Below are positions 1-11,265 of a stretch of 64,000 nucleotides of DNA, piece by piece. The number at the start of each line of letters is the position of its first letter. The first letter of the stretch is position 1. Source of the DNA: Burhinus oedicnemus. Lineage: Eukaryota > Chordata > Aves > Charadriiformes > Burhinidae. The stretch spans positions 2,213,566 through 2,277,565 of the forward strand of contig VFFE01007767.1 in NCBI GenBank assembly GCA_008921705.1, in the 5' to 3' direction. Under the pieces are notes generated by a model. The model had not been told where the DNA came from. It saw nothing but the letters and a program-made list of their open reading frames with translations, and ran no database searches. A program made the translations under genes and the position numbers.

Positions 1-1219
1 GTTGAAGGACAGAAATGGTGGGAACACCTGGTACTGCTAATAGTCTCAGTTCCATTTAGCTTCAGTGACTCCTTGTCAAAAAGAAAAAATTTCAGCACTC
101 AAGTGCAGGCTGAATAGCAGAAGTTAACTGGCAAAATGTGCCAACCTTCTCCTGCAAAGCTTTTTCTACTTCAGAAAAAAAAATCTTATAGCCACCTAGG
201 ACAGGCAAAAAGACAATCTTAATAAAAGTCTTCTGCAGAGACACAGGAGTCAATTAGCTATCTAGAAAGAGCATGAAGCTTCGATACCCATTCCCCATCT
301 TGATAAGAATCTACTCTTCTGCCCAACTGGAAAAGCAAAAGCGAAAATGAGAGATGGCATGGATTATGACAACTTGCATACTTGATCAAAATGAGCAAAC
401 TTTATTTGAACTCACTAGGAAAAACCTTCTCAATATTCAAATTTCTTTGACTATTAAAGGGACTTTTTCCTCAACACCAGGTACTATAGCAGCTTTCAAA
501 AGGTTCAGTCACATAGAAGAATAATACACCCTTTGAGCAACGCAGACCACTGAGCTCCTTAACATTTAGAACTACTCGTTTTAACTTAAAGTATTTTACA
601 GTTTATTTAAGAAAGTTGTCCTTTAATGTATTTTGTACATATTTGTCTCTTGCCTAACAGGGAATTGCAGATTGTTGGTTTTTTTCAGCAGAAAGAACAT
701 AATATAGAAACACAACGCATCTTTCTAATGTACCTTACGATACTCAGTTAGAAACTATGGTAAAACTAAGTTTTTCCAGGCTATTCTATTTGTACGATGG
801 TACGAAAAACTTGGGGGGGGGGGGAGGAGAAAACAAAAACCAACAGCAAAAGAGAAAAAACCCAAGCTTCCCACCCTTGAAGTCTACACTTCACAGGCTA
901 ATCACACTGGCTTTGGATAAAAAATTTCTGTACAGAGAAGTATTTCGACATTCTGCAATAACCACTGGTCTTACCCATAGTAACAAATATTTTTAACCCG
1001 TGTGAGCTCATACCCAGTCAATTCCATTTTCTTGGATTAGATCAGTGCATGGTTATCAAACAATGGAATAAGTAAGCCCACCCACCTTACACACAAAAGA
1101 TATTTCATCTGTGTAAGACACATCTATACGTACATTTACTTTCAAGTAAGCTGGATTTTTTACTCTAAAATGTATAATAAAGCTATATATTAGAGTGCTT
1201 CATTATTACTTTCACTTAC
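1..1219 (-). other. ARHGAP21: ARHGAP21 intron 2, first 1.2 kb
   Basis: Read on the minus strand, this follows the GTAAGT donor of coding exon 2 (GT at 1219-1218). I searched it by eye for the next expected exon, the rest of the PDZ domain, and did not find it, so that exon must lie before position 1. The sequence is AT-rich and unique, with a run of 12 G at 813-824. The 79-codon plus-strand frame at 757-996 crosses that G run and shows no family resemblance, so I treat it as chance. Confidence 0.8.
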
Positions 1220-1402
1220 TTTATAAGAAAACTGAACTGCAGATTCTGGAGGATAAACTATGAAGTGTCTTAAGGTGAAGCCAAAACCCTGAGATGTCCT
1301 CCTTAGCACAACAGTTTTGGGACCAGGCCAAGAAAAAGTTTCTTCCTCCTCCGATGGTGATACAACTTCACTCTGTTCTTTTCCATCTTTATTTTTTGAT
1401 GC
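1220..1402 (-). CDS. ARHGAP21: ARHGAP21 coding exon 2 (start of PDZ domain)
   Basis: This 183-base exon encodes 61 codons in phase 0. The translation contains [11 protein letters not shown], an acidic stretch (PSEEEE), SWPGPKTV, then [12 protein letters not shown] and FIVYPPES, ending QFSYK. From memory of the family, this matches the N-terminal region of ARHGAP21, a Rho-family GTPase-activating protein (acting chiefly on CDC42) that works at the Golgi and cell cortex. GFGF (about residues 68-71 counting from MATRW) is the GLGF-type loop that binds the partner's C-terminal carboxylate. The acceptor is a long T-rich tract ending TTTTAG at 1403, with a TACTAC branch-like site upstream; the donor is AAA|GTAAGT at 1220/1219. 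The paralogue ARHGAP23 shares the [13 protein letters not shown] segment but, as I recall it, not [11 protein letters not shown], so ARHGAP21 is preferred. The PDZ domain is cut by the window edge. Confidence 0.95.
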
Positions 1403-4400
1403 CTAAAATAAAAAAAGACACACAGAAGTAGTAATTTGGATAATTTAAAAAACCAAACATTACCATGCACTTCAAAATATGTCTCGCCCCATAACCAAAA
1501 TAACTTGATGATCACTAATATCTTCAAAAGAAATGTGTATGTAAAGCAGCATCCCTTAGAGCATTATACCTCTGGTCATATCACATACAGAATTACTCTT
1601 AAACTCTAAATGAAGTTAGATATTAAGAAAGTCAATGTACAACAGTGAAAGGCTCAAATGAACCGCAAGGAAGGTGTACAGCTTGCATGTTTTATTTGCT
1701 TTCTACTTTACTTAGATATAAACATGTGTCTTCTGCGACTCCATTTATGGGTGCACTTAGCTCACACACATAGGTACAAAACCAAGTCTTGTCTTTCTCA
1801 CAACGCAGGCATGAGTTTCTCAACTAGCATCTCCTCAATTAAAACAAGTAAAACACAGCTGAAGAACATATGCAATGTTAGCCTTCTTCAGCAAGACAGG
1901 CTTTTGCTCTAGTCATACCTCTGACTTCACCTTTATTTTTTTCACCCTTAGCTACTTTCTCTGAACATTTCAGTATGCAAATTCTAAATACACAAGTAAA
2001 AAGGGCTAGTTTCCTTTTACAGTCCTACTGCAATCCCTCCTCTCATGCAGAAATAAGACATCTTGCTCTTTTTCTTAAGGGTAATTTTATATGCCTGTGA
2101 CTCAAAAAACATTATAAAAAGATTTATCTTCTCAGCCTTATATGAAATCTTCCATTTCAATTTTCAAAGTGAGTGCCCAACCACACATAACATTTCAAAT
2201 CAAAGGCAGAAGACACACAAAGAAAGCATGCAAAACCCTATGACCCTCCTTTAAATATTCTAGTTCAACGATGCGTGAAACAAATTTAGATACCAGAGCC
2301 TATAGCCTATTCAAAGGGTATTCAAACAGAAATAATAGTCGTCTTGTCTTTCTGTAGCTCTGCTGCTAGGGCTCAGCAACTGGCTGATATGCATCAGAAT
2401 TTACTGCTTGGTTTTCTTCCTGGGCTGCTCCAAAATAATCCCTTTTGCTTCAGCCTTACAGCTGGGATCTCAAACTCCAGTGCTTATCAGCAAGGTGGGC
2501 CCAGCCAACCACTCTAACCACAATGACAGCAACACGTAAGGAAAACGTTGCAGCTGCTTGGCGAGACAGTTAACCCACTAGAACAACATTCTGCATTCAA
2601 GTACGTAAAACACGATGCATTTCTACATAGATGCTATGATTTGTCCTCAGAAACCCACATCTTGGTACATCCAGCCATGAGGACAAGGAAATACGAGTCA
2701 GTGCTTAAAGAACAGCCTCCCCACCTCCAACAACCCTGTTCTCCAGCAGGGGACAACATACAAATGGAGAATGATCTCAGTGCTACAGCCAAGCCAAGAA
2801 AACAGAGCCACTTCTGGAATCAAAAAACACAGAGAATTCAGAGCAGCCCAACTGGACTCTGCTCCTCTGAACAGCCTGGAAGGATTATCAGCAGATTTTG
2901 GAAGGAACAATAATAAATACCAAGGACTCAGTCTCAGCCTACCCTGTCCCCATCTATCATTTTCAGTCACATTTTAAAGTGTTAATGTGAAACTGAAAAG
3001 ACACTGCAATTAGATGACTAATGAACAAAAAATTAGTGAGAACTGTGGAACTGCCAAGATGAGTGGCTTTAGTTTAAAGTTCAAGCAATGCAAAAATTAA
3101 GGTAAAAGTCACATAATCCTCTAGCCTAAGGATGGGGTTTGTTATTGAGGTGTTCCCTACCAATCTGTTCAGCTTCCGAACATGAAAGCATTTTTTCAGT
3201 TCTGCACAAATAAGTGTCCCTTCTCAGTTTTTCAATCTCATGACATGAGCAGAAACCGGAGCCAGTAAGAACATTTTGATCCTAGTAAGTTGGCAAAACA
3301 CATAGCTCCTAATAAAAAAAAAAAAAAAAATCACTGGCCTCTCAAAAAATGGCAGTGATTTCCTTCATTAAGCGACAGGCAGTAATCCATCTATTTAACA
3401 TTCCCTTGCAATCTTTTGTTTCTCCTCTGAAATTTTTATAGGCAATGCTTGATGCAGAAGTTTTGATCATAAACAACCACAGGTATCACACATCAAAAAA
3501 TGTTAATAAGCAAATACCTATCGTTATAGATATGTGAACAGCAAGCTTAAATGCAGCACTGAAAAAAATAGAAGTCTACAACATACTTGCATCTTTTTTT
3601 CCTGACAAAAACCTCCCTAATTAGGCAAAAGTTAATTTTAGTATGTATAACAACTGATCACTGAGGTTTACATATAGAAATACTGTAACCTGAGTTCAAA
3701 ATACAGTCATACAGAGAACTTCACTAGGTCTGAGAAATGGGAGATGCAGCATTTGATTGCAGTGAGAAGAGAACCTCTAATTTCCTTGTAATTTCATGTC
3801 AGCTTTTAGCATTCATACAAGGTGCTTCACTAACATCTATTCATAAACAACAGTACTGCCGATTCAAATCATTGTTTCTTGAAAAAGCATGCCAGAAGCA
3901 AAAGGTTACTTCATGCCATCCCTGGACCCCCACAAGGTCTGCCAACAGGGCAACAGAAAAAGTCAATATTAATAATAAATGTGATATGTTCAGTAACATC
4001 AACTTTCAGCTACCACTACGAACAAGAAAGAATCTGAAGTGTAAAGAAAAGAGTCAACGTCTGTTGAGTAACCCTGTGATATGTCTAATCACAGCACATC
4101 CACCAGAATCTCCCTTGCCAGAGCAGGCTTTAAAAAGGAACTAGAGAAGTTTTCAAAAACACAAACAAAACAAGGACGCAAGACAGCAAGCAAGAAAGAG
4201 ATAATGTTTAGCATAGGAAAGAACAAGTTACTGAAGGCAGAGTTCCTACACAGTTTTCCTTGTGAGCCAAAAATTATAGTAATCAAGTTAGAATACATAA
4301 ACATCTCATATCCTCAAGGTGATTTGTCTTTAGGGTAGACTTATTTGCATTTCAAGAGAATGAAAAATGAATGCGTTATTTTCTTTTCATTTCATATAAA

Positions 4401-4435
4401 AAATCTAACAAGCCAAAGATTATTTTACCATATTA
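1403..4435. other. Intronic unique sequence, no gene seen
   Basis: AT-rich unique sequence with a run of 17 A at 3314-3330. Short open frames on both strands (up to 121 codons at 2548-2913, plus strand) have no recognisable domain, and their placement matches chance. Nothing else seen. Confidence 0.7.
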
Positions 4436-4620
4436 CAGAATCAAAGAATCACAGGGGTTGGAAGGGACCTCTGGAGATCATCTAGTCCAACCCCCCTGCC
4501 AGAGCAGGTTCACCTAGAGCAGGTTGGACAGGAATACCTCCAGGAGGGTTTTGAGTATCTCCAGAGAAGGAGACTCCACCACCTCTCTGGGCAGCCTGTT
4601 CCAGTGCTTATTCCTTACGG
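4436..4620 (-). mobile_element. CR1 LINE 3' fragment, antisense
   Basis: On the plus strand this begins with the reversed CR1 tail (AGAATCAAAGAATCAC) followed by GGTTGGAAGGGACCT and CTAGTCCAACCCCCCTGCC, the usual reversed 3' end of bird CR1 elements. It continues with TCCAGAGAAGGAGACTCC and GGGCAGCCTGTTCCAGTGCT, which encodes part of the C-terminal end of ORF2. The element therefore lies on the minus strand and is cut short at its 5' side near 4620, the normal result of incomplete reverse transcription. About 185 bases remain and it is not coding. Confidence 0.93.
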
Positions 4621-7600
4621 AAGATCTGTATGTTTCTCTACAGATGCAATGCAGAAAACTGAAGTCAGAATGCATACTATCAAGTTCAAGGACTGAAGAA
4701 TCCTAGGCTACTAAAAATGGTTCACGCATCATTTCCCTCAGGATTTCTTCATACAAGGTTTCTGCACAAAGTATCTCAAAGCATCATTTCCTGTTATATG
4801 CAATTACAAGGACATACAACAGATGCTTAAGTGCATTGTAAAACACGTTTTGTTTTTAATATTGTATTTAACCCTTTTTTTCTGAGCAATGAAAGCATCC
4901 ATGAAAAATCAGACGGCACCTTAAAGAACTACATGAATCACTAGGAGCTTAACACACAGTAACAGAATTATGTAAAAAAAAAAATCACTAAATAGCATTG
5001 ATATTTGTAAATGATACTATTTCCAATTAAAAGTAAATCTCAAATCTATACTCTCCCATTATATCAGTCTAAAAAAATTTTTAAAAAGGCAAACACACCC
5101 AACTTGCACGCTCTCCAAAGCTTGCTTGATTTTTCTTCTTCTGAACAATTTAAAGACAAACCTATATTGAGCATGCTAAAAATCCTTAAGTGACAGTCAT
5201 AGCTAATTGCAATGCAATACATCAATAAAGAATTGTCTTCTTGACTATCTAAACAGATAAATAGGTATACTCCGAGTTCTGAATACTATCTTCACGGATG
5301 AATAATAATGAACACAAGAAATAATTAATATATTGCACTATTGATCCTTGAAAAACCATTCAAGTCATTTAAGTTGGTGTGAGTAATCAGTTTTCATCTG
5401 TATTTCATCTTTGTGTTCAGTACTTAAGTTCAAAATTATTTCTAAGGACACTTATGACTGGCATCCAGATTTGCTCTATACTGTTTTTTAAACTCTGTTT
5501 TCTTGGTTTTTTTTTTTTTACCACGTAGAACACTTCACAAATAAATTATGTAAATAAAAGTCTCACTGTAATTGTTTTACTCAAACTACATTTTCTGGAG
5601 CCTAAAACGGTATTTTATAAATAAATATAAAACCAAAACACACCAGACCAAGCAGGGGACCTACCTATCAATACCTCAATAAGAGCATGAAGACAGCCTG
5701 TGCTGAACAGGGCCTGCTTCAGCTGCATCAACTACGTTCAACTTTTAGCTTGTCTACCAAGACGTGATACCTGAAATAGCTAGACGGATATACGCTGAAC
5801 ATGAAGTAGGCTGATGTCACCTGATTTTACTGATTCAGCAGCCACCACGGGTTTTTTTTGGTTGTTTTTTTTTTTTTAGTCACTATTGACATAAGACAGA
5901 AGAAAAAGGATCTTGAAAATAGTTATTAATCCCTAAAATCATCCCAAGACACCAACAGGATATTCCAAATTCTACACTGAACCCTGGGCTCACTTGAAAA
6001 CAGTGCTATTTCTTGCATTGGGTCATTTATTTTCCCTAGTTTTTGTACTCAAGTAGTTATCACTTAGCTAACTGCCCTGTTAAATCTGCAATTTCAGAGG
6101 AAAAAAAGGCTTTTCTAGAACAGTGTGATCTGTGACAAAAGTACAAGGTTCTTTTAAAAGGTAACAGAGAAAAGAAAAAGGTCTTCTAGCTAAGGCTACA
6201 AAATAGGAGAAAAAAACCCTGCCTATATGGGCAAGAAAACGTTACCCACAGAAAAATGGCAGGTTTTACTGCAAGTCAGTCTTTCTTTCTTTAATAACCG
6301 GGTTGTTCCACTGATGATTTTCAAATAAAGTTATAAGCCACCAACCCTTTTAGTCTCAACCATACAGAGCACTTCAAATCACTTCGCTAGAAGCCAACAA
6401 AGAGTCAAATAAAGCAATAATAAATATATCCCTCAAAAAATACTTCTGCTTTTTTTTTTTTTTTTTTTGGTACAGTTATCTGATCAGAAACGATGATGCA
6501 AAGAAACATATTGTGCCTAGAGGACACCGTATCCCCTGACCCCTTATCATCTTCTTCTGTGGTCACAGACCTGGAGTCCTGCACGTAAGTGAACTCCGAC
6601 AGAGTAAAAGTTCAATCCATTGGAGAACCCATGGTTCCCTGGTCCTCCAGTATGATAGAAAACAAACATAAACCCTCCAAAACACACAGCTCCTCCGTAT
6701 TCTTCGAACATGTAACTCTTCCTCTAAGAAACATCCAAGAAAGAGAGACAGTTGAGACAGCCAAAGAAAAGGTTATACAGCTTTTCTTTGAGATGTATTA
6801 GCTCCATCCTCATCTGCAGTATAGGGAGGCATAACCAGCATGCAGAGAAAGCCAGCCAATGTTTTATCTCAGTAGCACCTCAAAAGCAGGATCATTCACA
6901 CAAGGTGCAAAAGGAGTCTTTTCCTTTCAGTTCTCCTCAAGCTCATAAATCAAAGACTTCAAGGGAGACAGCTCACATTTATAAAGACAAATACTATCAC
7001 ATACTGAAATGGTTTCAAGCCATGGTGAGATAAGACATTTCTAGTGTCTTTAAACCAGACTACAATGTACAAATAGAATTTTAAACAGAAGTCATTTCCA
7101 GACGAAGAGAAATAACCGCTGATACAAAGGCAACACCTTAAGCAAATCCATCCTCCAGGTATCCAGGACATAGCTCTATCTTCAAAACAAACAAATAAGT
7201 TCCATCACTTTCAGCCTCAGCAACGTGTTCATCTCTGACTGACAAAAATCCCTGCAAAGAGACTAGCAGGAAAACTGGAATGCAGAAAACCCAAAACCCA
7301 CATAACAATTTTAGGCCTTCATGTCAAACACCCACTTGTCCAAACTTCTGACTGATTTCAGGACTACAGGATTTTGTTGAGCATAAAAATCAGTCAGGAA
7401 TTGGTGGAATAAAAGGAAACCTACAAAAATCCTAGGTGTGTGATCCTGGATGCCAGCTGACACCATAAGAAAAAGGCATCCAGAATATGCAAAAAGGAAG
7501 AGAGGCAAAAAAATTGAGAAAAACATCAATTAAATATTTAACAGCTATATGTACCCAAGGAACTTTAAGCTAAATTCCAAAGATACCTGCAGCAGTGCAC

Positions 7601-8528
7601 ATGTGACACCAGTCACTCAAAGAAGTTGCTCCTTCTTTACTAACACCAAAATTAGCCCGTATAGTTTATTAATAAATCATCCCAAATATCTCAGTATTTT
7701 AAGTGTCAAACTGGAGCATTCATATTTGCATGCTACCCCAAAGTCACCCTTAACACTAAATAAGCAACAAGGTTAAAAAAGTTGCATTACTAATTACTGT
7801 TTAGTTTATGTATACATTGACCCTTAGGGCAGATACATAATAAACATTAATTAGTTGCACTGATCTGCAGGTTGCATCAACTCCACAGGACTTTTCTCTG
7901 TCCACCCGATCACCCCCAAGAAGACATTAGACAACCTTAAGGCTGGAAAGAGTCCGTATACAAAGCCTCTGCCTTAAACACGGCTTTTTCTCTGACTCTC
8001 TTGTGTACATACTGTCCTCTAAAACAAAGTTCTCATCATGTTCAAACCCTGCCATTAAGCATTTCTGTGATTTCTAATTTAATCGGGAAGTTCACCTTTT
8101 TCTTGTCTGCCTTTTAGAAATACGAACATTACTTGGGCATGGCTAAGTGTAATCACCTCCTGCCCCTATGTCAAACTGAACTTTACTACGTAAAAATAAA
8201 TCACTATAACGTTAAAAATAAAAGCTTCCCTCTATCTAGTAATGAGTTCAACTTGGTGTACAACTTACATGCAATATAGGTTCACAGTACAATATACACC
8301 ACGCAGCAGTATACACAATATATTTATGTAATGGCTGACACGTACTTTCTATTAACTGCACTTCACTAGAACTAGACGTGACTGTAACACAGCAGACTGG
8401 AGTGAAAGTAGTTCAGGATAAATAAGCCTTTATCTACAGGAGCGACTCTGTAAGAGCATGCCCTAAACAGAAGGATCAGGCAGTTTGAGACATGGAGACA
8501 TTCTGAAGCATAGAAAAGTTTTTCTTAC

Positions 8529-8627
8529 CTCAAAACATCTATTCCTCCATTCTTTTGCCGAACTAGCCACAGGGAAATGGACCCCACTGAACAGACCGTG
8601 CTGTACCTACTGACTGGTAGCAAGACA
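8529..8627 (-). other. Exon-like segment in intron 1, sense to ARHGAP21
   Basis: Reading the minus strand, a pyrimidine-rich tract ending CTTGCTCTGAG is followed by 99 bases and a strong donor, GAG|GTAAGA. If included between coding exons 1 and 2, the phase-0 frame would meet a TAG at its seventh codon, so it would act as a poison exon or belong to an alternative 5' end. Splice-like pairs also arise by chance in 50 kb, so confidence is low. Confidence 0.15.
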
Positions 8628-9052
8628 CTCAGAGCAAGAGACAGAAAATATCTGTCTCCATCCTGTCCACTTCAGTGCTACATATTTAAGAAAGCTCCAG
8701 GGAGGACTCGGTTGCCCAATGCTAGTAACTGCTGAGCCTGTTTTCAGTAGGTATCAAGAGGAGGCTGCCTTGCCATGAAGCACCTGAAACTGGAAATGAA
8801 GATGTAAACAAGCCCTCAAAGCTCAAAACATCAAACAGCTGCAGAACCGCTCTCACCACAAGAGAGAGCTGAGATGTGGAGATAAACGGAGGAGTCCTCA
8901 AGCATACAACCATGCGTAGAAAACTGGTCCAGTAAGGGCCGTCTCTCTGGGGCCACTGCTAACAACAGAAGACAGTCTGCTTTTGGAATTAGGAGGCACA
9001 GCTCTTCTTCCATGCAGCAGCTCTTCATGAAGGCAGGAAAAAAAAAAGAAAT

Positions 9053-9101
9053 AAAAAAAGGAAAAAAGAAAAAAAAAGGGGGGGGGAGGGGGGAAGAAAA
9101 A
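9053..9101 (+). repeat. 49-base homopurine tract with G-runs
   Basis: Every base from 9053 to 9101 is A or G, including G9 at 9078-9086 and G6 at 9088-9093. Such tracts can adopt triplex or G-rich structures and vary in length. Confidence 0.85.
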
Positions 9102-11200
9102 TCAGTCTCCAGAGAAAGACTTCCAACTCCAAAACTTAGGGAATGTGTCAGCTCTGACAGTCACCAGGGGACCCCACATATGTGGTATGCATACATGAAG
9201 TGCAGGATATTTGCTGACACCTCCCAACACTAACATTTCTCTTGAGCTGCAGCTGAGGGGGATGCAGTAACTGGAAAGGATGTTAAAGGCAAACCAACTG
9301 AAGAACTCAACTAGCTCTCTAGAACAAGACCCAAATCCTTTATGACTCCAGATGAACAGAAAGTTACTACAATGAATGGTTTCAATATCAAACAACAGGA
9401 AAACAGAAATAAGTTATTAGTGATTGCCATTAAGACTACAGGCAAGGATGGGCAATGCCATTTCTCACGTTTGTTGCTCACCTTGGTCGTGCAGGCGGGC
9501 TCTAAGCAGCCCCCAGCAGCAGTGAGGCAGTCTCTGTGAACAGCTCTCCCGCACCGAGCACTCTAATGGCTCTTGCTAATAGCCGTAAGTAGCCAAGGGA
9601 GCAAGGGCAAGGCAATAAAGATTTGAAGGTCACTCGATGGAGCAACTGATAGGTGTCTCCCTCGCAGGAGCCCACTTTTTATCATTTTAATGCACGGTTA
9701 TGGCACTAAGCCTGGTGGCCACAGCAGCAGGTCCTTTTGGGGGGACTAACTGAAGTTAATTTTGGTATTTGCCAGGAGGTGGTCTTAGCAGCAAATCTGC
9801 CACTTTCTTTTAGGAGTGTGAATCCCACCCAGATGGAATATAAGCCTGGAATATTCTTTTAATTCAATAATGAAGGCAGTGGCTGCCTGCCTATGGCAGA
9901 GATCAGTGAGGACACCAACACAGACTTTGAAATGTATCGCAGAACTGAATAATCCCATTGAATAAGTATATAAATTATGTCCTCAAATCAAGCCCAGGTA
10001 AGGAGAAAGGCTCGAGAAAACAATACAGGACTACTCCAAATGTATGAAGTAAGTGAGAAACCTGCAACCTTTCAAAAACAAAGTGTCTGTGCCAGCACAG
10101 CAGATGGCTAGGAGGCACAGAGAAGGAGACATGCATTACTGCCGGGCACCATACAGGCTACAGAGCTGGCTTGGGGGTGGAAGAAGGACAGAGGGACATG
10201 TGTTTCTGTGTGGTTTTAAAACTGCTGTTGTAGTAAACACAATCATTCAAAGGAGAAACAGTATTTTCAAGCTAAAGAATTTCAGTTCTCAAAAAGGTCA
10301 AGGTGCACACAGAAAATAAACAGTAAAAACCTCCACACATGCAGCTTATTACACAGTTTAAACTTTCCTTACTGTGCTCTACTGTTCATGAAAGGCTACT
10401 CTGTAAAGCACAGCAGTTGGTGCTCATGTCAGCCTCATCACTACTCCACAAGACCTGAAGAGCAAAGCTGAAGGCTATCTACCACAACCTTTACTTCCCT
10501 CCCTCACCTTAAAATGCTTTCACATTTATATAGCATTTTCCCCCCTGAACTCAAATACAGAGAAGCAAGAAGTGTTAGAGGAAGCCTGTATCTGAAAAAC
10601 CTCCATCTTCTTGATTTGAAATCAAGTCACTTCATCACAACACAAATCACTCAAGGATTTAGTAGCATGTGACAGTCTGGAAAAGGATGATCTCAGAATG
10701 TCTCAGTCTGTTCAACTGAAAATTGTTCAGCTTACCTAGCTGTGGATCATACGCAGTGACACAATTGGCTCTGTAAACTGAGCCCAGCTGAACATACTTG
10801 CTTGAGTAAAAGGAGCATGCAGCTTTCCAGGCCAGGGGACATCCAGAAACAGTTTTTCTCCTTCGAAGCAGGGAGAATCTCAACGTACTAAGTCTGGCTA
10901 GACTTGAAATAGCTTTTTAAACAGAGCAAGCTCTGGTTTTCTTATACTGTAGTTCTGATACCTCGACTTTTTGCACTATGCTCTTAAGTTAATTAAGAGC
11001 AAGATCAGGTCTGGCACAACTAGTGCTCCACCACAGCTCAAACAGGACTTCTCCACAGTTAGCACCTAATCCCCGAATTATCCAGATGTATCCATAAACT
11101 AATTTACCAGATCTCCCTTTAAACACCACATGCTAGCAAGTTTAGCGTACTTCAACTCATTAAAATGACCCCAGTCCACCATATGTCTATTTTATTTTTA

Positions 11201-11265
11201 TACACATATATACACACAAAAAATATACTGTATTTTGTGTGTGTGTGGACATATATACACATATT
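11201..11265. repeat. TA/CA-rich imperfect palindrome
   Basis: Alternating TA, CA and TG steps. ACACACAAAA on the left (11212-11221) faces TTTTGTGTGTGT on the right (11233-11244), with ATATACTGTA between, and the outer flanks repeat TACACATATA/ATATATACAC. The foldback follows from low complexity and is not evidence of an RNA gene. Confidence 0.7.

Noticed and set aside
1220..1402. Assignment of the exon to ARHGAP23
   Set aside because: The paralogue shares the [13 protein letters not shown] segment, but [11 protein letters not shown] and the MATR-type first exon fit ARHGAP21 better.
2548..2913. 121-codon plus-strand frame
   Set aside because: No domain, and antisense to the host gene inside its intron; the length is within chance for 64 kb.
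10980..11000. 8-bp inverted repeat GCTCTTAA/TTAAGAGC
   Set aside because: Short, AT-rich and expected by chance in a window this size.
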